A stretch of DNA of 9,264 nt, taken from contig PBOO01000034.1 of NCBI GenBank assembly GCA_002724475.1, forward strand, positions 29,164-38,427. Direction: 5' to 3'. Below the pieces are notes generated by a model. It saw nothing but the letters and a program-made list of their open reading frames with translations. It made no database searches and was not told where the DNA came from. The stretch is from Fidelibacterota bacterium (GTDB lineage Bacteria > Fidelibacterota > Marinisomatia > Marinisomatales > TCS55). The position numbers were made by a program, and so were the translations under genes. Each line of letters begins with the position of its first letter. Position 1 is the stretch's first letter. Below, piece by piece: positions 5,582 to 9,264 of this stretch.

Positions 5582-7297
5582 ATGTTTAGCAAAAGGAAAG
5601 GTTGGATGAACAATAAACTAATTATATTTTTAATAGCTCTGTTTATTTTTGGCTGCGAAGATCAAAAGGCGGATATGATCATTCATAACGGAGTGATTTA
5701 TACCATGAATGATTTAAACCCGATCACTGAAGCTGTAGCAGTAGGTGATGGAAAGATAATCGCACTTGGTAAGTATAGAGATTTAGATCCACTTATCAAC
5801 GCTAAAACGAAAATTATAAACTTAAGCGGCGCAATGATGACGCCTGGAATAATAGAGGGACACGGTCATTTTTATGGACTTGGGCTTGCAAAAATGCAAC
5901 TAGATCTATCGAAGACTGAGAGCTACCAAGACCTAATCGATATGGTTTCAGATGCAGTAAGAAATTCCAACCCAGGAGAGTGGATTTTAGGAAGAGGTTG
6001 GCATCAAAGCAAGTGGAGCGATAATAAAGATGACTTTGTCAAAGGATTTCAAACACACGATCGTCTGTCTGAAGTCTCTCCCAAGAACCCAGTTTGGCTT
6101 AAACACGCGAGCGGTCATGCAGGATTTGCCAATCAAAATGCTATGGATATTGCCAACGTGAATAGAGAAACCGAATTCGGATTTGGCGGAGAAATAATTA
6201 AGGACCTTTCAAAGGAACCTACTGGAGTTTTCAATGAAAGAGCTCAAGGGCTGATTAGCAGTCATATCGATAATAATCTCAGCGAAGACTCTGATATAAG
6301 GGCAATTGAACTTGCTGTTAAAACAAGCTTGGAAAACGGGATTACTTCTTTTCACGATGCTGGAACTGGAAAAAAGACAATTGAAATATTAAGAGAAGCT
6401 ATAAATAGAGGTATTTTAAAAGTTCGAATTTATGCTATGCTAACAAGTAGAGACACCACTCTCCTAAATGAATGGTACAAAAAAGGACCTGAGATTGGAA
6501 CCGGAGGTGATTTGTTAACAATACGCTCAATTAAGCTTAACGCCGATGGAGCACTTGGCTCAAGAGGAGCTTGGCTTATCGATGAATATACTGATCGACC
6601 TGGACACTACGGAATGCCAACACAATCCATGGAGTACGTTTATAAAGTAGCAAAAAATGGATTACTAAGCGGCTTTCAAGTTAACTCTCACGCCATAGGT
6701 GATAAGGCTAATCGTGAAATCTTAAATGAGTATGAGAAGGTTTTCAATGAGCACCCAGATCTTGCGGCAAATCACAGGTGGAGAATTGAACATGCTCAAC
6801 ATGTAGCCCCTGCTGACATTCCAAGGTTTGGGCGTATGAAAGTGATTCCATCTATTCAGGGAATTCATATGTCATCAGATCGTCCGTGGGCAATTGATAG
6901 GTTAGGTAAAAAACGCATCGAAGAAAGCGCCTATGTATGGAGAGATTTGATCGATCATGGGGCTATTTTGATTAACGGATCCGATGTTCCCGTAGAGCCA
7001 ATTGACCCTATAGCGTCTTTTTATGCTAGCACCACAAGAAAGACTCTCAAAGGGTTTCCGGATTTTGGCTATGAACCAAAGCAGAAGATGACACGCATCG
7101 AAGCTTTAAAAAGCTACACACTAAATGCAGCCTATGGAGCTTTTGAAGAAAATATTAAGGGATCGATTGAGATTGGAAAATACGCTGATTTTACTGTGTT
7201 CTCGCAAAATCTTATCACTATACCTGAAGACAAAATCCTTGATACCAAAATTTTATATACTATTGTAAATGGGGTGGTAGAGTACCAAGCAAATTGA
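5582..7297 (+). CDS. Amidohydrolase_3 (YtcJ-like) metal-dependent hydrolase, predicted lipoprotein
   Basis: Amidohydrolase-superfamily enzyme of the YtcJ-like group, probably acting on an N-acyl or cyclic amide substrate that cannot be named. From the first ATG it is 571 aa. Residues 9-25 look like a lipoprotein signal: a K-containing start, a hydrophobic core (LIIFLIALFI) and a lipobox ending in FGC, with C25 as lipidation site. This predicts a membrane-anchored enzyme outside the cytoplasm. Metal-site motifs are EGHGHF (H94, H96), the probable carboxylated lysine K318 in IKLNADGALG, NSHAIGD with H370, RIEHAQH with H404 and GSDVP with D468. The TIM barrel is flanked by a beta domain (DMIIHNGVIYTM and GKYADFTVF). 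The alternative start at 5606 (MNNKL) has weak purine-rich sequence upstream and a shorter signal; both starts keep the signal peptide. Stop overlaps the next gene by TTGA. Confidence 0.9.
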   Translation: MFSKRKGWMNNKLIIFLIALFIFGCEDQKADMIIHNGVIYTMNDLNPITEAVAVGDGKIIALGKYRDLDPLINAKTKIINLSGAMMTPGIIEGHGHFYGLGLAKMQLDLSKTESYQDLIDMVSDAVRNSNPGEWILGRGWHQSKWSDNKDDFVKGFQTHDRLSEVSPKNPVWLKHASGHAGFANQNAMDIANVNRETEFGFGGEIIKDLSKEPTGVFNERAQGLISSHIDNNLSEDSDIRAIELAVKTSLENGITSFHDAGTGKKTIEILREAINRGILKVRIYAMLTSRDTTLLNEWYKKGPEIGTGGDLLTIRSIKLNADGALGSRGAWLIDEYTDRPGHYGMPTQSMEYVYKVAKNGLLSGFQVNSHAIGDKANREILNEYEKVFNEHPDLAANHRWRIEHAQHVAPADIPRFGRMKVIPSIQGIHMSSDRPWAIDRLGKKRIEESAYVWRDLIDHGAILINGSDVPVEPIDPIASFYASTTRKTLKGFPDFGYEPKQKMTRIEALKSYTLNAAYGAFEENIKGSIEIGKYADFTVFSQNLITIPEDKILDTKILYTIVNGVVEYQAN

Positions 7298-8025
7298 TAA
7301 GTAAATCTCTCATAAAAAAAGTGCGATCTTTAAAACAAAAAAAATATCGTAAAAAATATCGAAACTTTGTGGTTGAAGGGGTGCGTTCGGTTCGATCGGC
7401 TTTTGAAGATAGAGCTCAGTTCGAATCGATATTTTTTAGAGATAATTTTGACACTGAGCGCATTCCACAGTTAAAACAAGTTGATAGAAACATCATTTAT
7501 AGAGTATCTGATAATACCATGAAAAAGCTTTCCAATACTTCCGCTCCTTCTGGAATTTTAGCTGTCTCAAAACTGCCAGAATACAAACAATTCTGTCCTG
7601 ATGAAAACGCTATTTATTTGGATGGAATATCAGATCCTGGAAATATGGGAACTATTATAAGAACTGCATCATGGTTTGGAGTTCAACAAGTTATTCTATC
7701 AAAAGAGTGCATTGACCCCTATAATGAAAAAGTGGTTTCGTCAGCAATGGGTGGTCATTTTCAACTTAATTTTTTAGGCTATCATAATCTAGCCAAACTA
7801 TCCAATTATTCAATTATTGGAACAAGTTCATTGGGAAAATCAATACATGAATATATCCCAAGAAGTAAGAATTGGGTTCTAGTGATGGGTAGTGAAGCCC
7901 ATGGAATGAGCAATGAAGTTTGCAATCTACTTACTGATACCTATGCAATTCCTAAAGTTGGAAAAGGCGAATCTTTGAACGTAGGGGTAGCGATGGGGGT
8001 CTTTTTACATAATTTGGTGAAATAA
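7294..8025 (+). CDS. SpoU/TrmH-family RNA 2'-O-methyltransferase
   Basis: SAM-dependent methyltransferase of the SPOUT class that modifies ribose 2'-OH in rRNA or tRNA; the target (for example the RlmB-type 23S site) cannot be fixed from sequence. Residues 14-95 form the substrate-binding domain (KYRNFVVEG near 21-29 and ending in APSGILAVSKL). The catalytic knot domain follows: motif 1 DPGNMGTIIRTA (114-125) with N117 and R123, motif 2 VMGSEAHGM (197-205) and motif 3 IPKVGKGESLNVGVA (219-233) with S227 and N229. At 243 aa it is complete. The start is TTG 7294-7296, overlapping the stop of the amidohydrolase gene as TTGA. The leading ISKSLIKKVRSL is typical for the family, so the later GTG at residue 10 would cut off conserved sequence. 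Confidence 0.93.
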   Translation: MISKSLIKKVRSLKQKKYRKKYRNFVVEGVRSVRSAFEDRAQFESIFFRDNFDTERIPQLKQVDRNIIYRVSDNTMKKLSNTSAPSGILAVSKLPEYKQFCPDENAIYLDGISDPGNMGTIIRTASWFGVQQVILSKECIDPYNEKVVSSAMGGHFQLNFLGYHNLAKLSNYSIIGTSSLGKSIHEYIPRSKNWVLVMGSEAHGMSNEVCNLLTDTYAIPKVGKGESLNVGVAMGVFLHNLVK

Positions 8026-8053
8026 TTGCATTCTTTCACCATTAGCCTATAAA
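8026..8053 (+). promoter_or_regulatory. Candidate promoter for the CPBP-mgtE pair
   Basis: TTGCAT (8026-8031) is separated by 16 bases from TATAAA (8048-8053) in the 71-base gap after the methyltransferase gene. The -10 element is good, the -35 is poor. No terminator hairpin is visible in this gap, so the pair could also be co-transcribed with the upstream operon. Confidence 0.35.
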
Positions 8054-8096
8054 GTAGTAATTTAGACTATTATGGAATTAATTGAGTTAGAGCCCC

Positions 8097-8900
8097 ATGA
8101 GCCGAGCTATAACAGTGCGACTTGCTTTTGGAATCGTAATCTTTTCGTTTCTTTGCTCTTTATTTATCGCCTCGATATTTAGTGCGTTAGATCCGTCCGC
8201 TCTCTCCGGATCTCCCTTAGGATTCTTTTCTTACTTTGCCTTGTTTGTTGCGCAGATTTTTCTAGTGGTACCAATAGTGATATTTTTACGCCGTAACCAA
8301 ATGAGTCTTTTAGAAAATTTTCGCTTGAATGTCATCACAAAGAGAACTGTTTTACTATCAATGCTATTATCCTTTGGAACGGTAATGATATCAAGCGAGA
8401 TAAATATTATTATAGATAAGATTGTTCCGATCCCTCAGTCATTTTTAAATCTCGAAACACTGCTTTCGCCAGAAAGCTCTGTTTCAATGTTGTTAATATT
8501 TACAACGATTGTACTTATAGCCCCGATAGGCGAAGAAATGGTTTTTAGGGGTTTTTTACAGCAATATCTTGAAGACTACTGGGGTGACATTACACGCGCT
8601 ATTTTGGCGACAAGTTTATTTTTTGCTTTTATACATTTTAACCCTTATTGGGCTATTCAAATTTATATAATGGGGTTATTATTAGGATATTTATCTTGGA
8701 AGACAAAATCAATTTATCCTTCAATAATTGTACATATTGCGATCAATGGAACATCAATGTTGTTTCTTGCTTTAGGTGAAAACGCCGAAAAATCTTTATT
8801 GTGGAATGATCACATACATCCATTATTATTGCTGTTAGGAGCAATTGCTTTTTGGTACGGTTTAAAGTATATCCGAGCAGAGAGAGTTAATATTTTATGA
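8097..8900 (+). CDS. CPBP-family intramembrane metalloprotease (Rce1/Abi type)
   Basis: Polytopic membrane protein of the CPBP group (CAAX prenyl protease/bacteriocin-processing, Pfam Abi), whose known members cleave within or near the membrane. Bacterial substrates are usually unknown. The 267-aa protein has about eight hydrophobic helices. All glutamate/histidine motifs are intact: EEMVFRG with E146, E147 and R151, FAFIHF with H180, and HIAING with H213 and N217. The last helix (241-257) is followed by the short basic tail LKYIRAERVNIL. The ATG lies 71 bases behind the methyltransferase gene with at most a weak GAG-type ribosome binding site. An ATG at 8072 is in another frame and opens only 36 codons. 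The stop overlaps the ATG of the mgtE-like gene (ATGA). Confidence 0.9.
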   Translation: MSRAITVRLAFGIVIFSFLCSLFIASIFSALDPSALSGSPLGFFSYFALFVAQIFLVVPIVIFLRRNQMSLLENFRLNVITKRTVLLSMLLSFGTVMISSEINIIIDKIVPIPQSFLNLETLLSPESSVSMLLIFTTIVLIAPIGEEMVFRGFLQQYLEDYWGDITRAILATSLFFAFIHFNPYWAIQIYIMGLLLGYLSWKTKSIYPSIIVHIAINGTSMLFLALGENAEKSLLWNDHIHPLLLLLGAIAFWYGLKYIRAERVNIL

Positions 8901-9264
8901 AAAAAGAAATGTATAGTTCTGAAGTCACAATTCTTCGTGACACGTTTCGCAGGTTGTTGAGACGACACGCAAAAACCAATATTGTTAAATTAATAGACAA
9001 AACTCATCCTGCAGATTTAGCGTTGATTTTTAGATATTTCACTGAAAGCGAGCAGGATACAATTTTTTCAAGTATGGCGGCATCTGAGAATACTGTTGAA
9101 TTTTTGAATGAATTAGATGAGTCTATCACTACTAGACTCATTAAAAATGAAACCCCGGAACGTTTGGCTGAAATTTTACAAGAAGCAAGCTCAAACGAGC
9201 AGGCCTATTTGATGGGTATTGTTGATGAAAAATTTGCAAATTCTGTCATTGAGCTTTTGCAAAT
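8897..9264 (+). CDS. mgtE: Magnesium transporter MgtE, N-terminal part (truncated by window end)
   Basis: The window holds the first 122 codons, with no stop before the right edge. The hallmark HPADLALIFRYF (residues 37-48) is the entry of the MgtE N-terminal superhelical domain, which in known MgtE senses cytoplasmic Mg2+ and gates the channel. It is followed by the family-like VEFLNELDE (68-76) and repeated helices rich in charged residues. The CBS pair and membrane pore would lie beyond the window and cannot be confirmed, so a stand-alone MgtE_N protein remains possible. Translation begins at ATG 8897 inside the stop of the CPBP gene; a second in-frame ATG is four codons later. Confidence 0.85.
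   Translation, partial: MKKEMYSSEVTILRDTFRRLLRRHAKTNIVKLIDKTHPADLALIFRYFTESEQDTIFSSMAASENTVEFLNELDESITTRLIKNETPERLAEILQEASSNEQAYLMGIVDEKFANSVIELLQ

Noticed and set aside
7335..7365. Short direct repeat (AAAAAATATCG twice) at the start of the methyltransferase gene
   Set aside because: It encodes the lysine/arginine-rich KKYRKKYR of the substrate-binding domain, and is explained by coding in AT-rich DNA.
8072..8182. 36-codon frame starting ATG 8072 overlapping the CPBP start
   Set aside because: It is out of frame with the conserved protease, has no ribosome binding site and no recognisable product.

Overview
This is an AT-rich, tightly packed bacterial chromosome segment with housekeeping genes and no sign of phage, IS or CRISPR elements. 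The mix of genes (enolase followed by an FtsB/DivIC-like gene, a discriminating-type short ProRS of the archaeal/eukaryotic class, a rhomboid with a soluble C-terminal tail domain, an Amidohydrolase_3 lipoprotein) and the mostly SD-less starts suggest a Gram-negative marine-type bacterium of the FCB neighbourhood, for example Candidatus Marinimicrobia (SAR406). That assignment is an inference from gene content and style, not from a marker alignment.

Layout. 1-660: a minus-strand block of two tandem paralogous small hydrophobic proteins (71 and 69 aa). Each has a strong Shine-Dalgarno and is followed by a hairpin, and a third, strong terminator-type hairpin lies in front of both. 661-867: a non-coding AT-rich divergent intergenic region. 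868-2477 (+): eno and an FtsB/DivIC-like gene, joined by an ATGA overlap. 2474-5477 (-): proS-recO-rhomboid operon, meeting ftsB tail to tail with overlapping stop codons. 5478-5581: divergent promoter region with an excellent sigma70-type promoter facing right. 5582-8025 (+): predicted lipoprotein amidohydrolase, coupled by a TTGA overlap to a SpoU/TrmH-family RNA methyltransferase. 8097-9264 (+): CPBP-family membrane protease, coupled by an ATGA overlap to the N-terminal part of an MgtE-type magnesium transporter that runs off the window.

Most genes are standard: glycolysis, cell division, tRNA charging, DNA repair, RNA methylation, membrane proteolysis and Mg2+ transport. The part I cannot explain from known families is the left end. 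The two small proteins align without gaps over their whole length (22 of 69 positions identical by eye) and share a C-terminal GF-[AS]-GLLAL motif. They are embedded in an unusual arrangement of hairpins that suggests dedicated post-transcriptional or attenuation control. They are the best candidate for something undescribed; their function is unknown.
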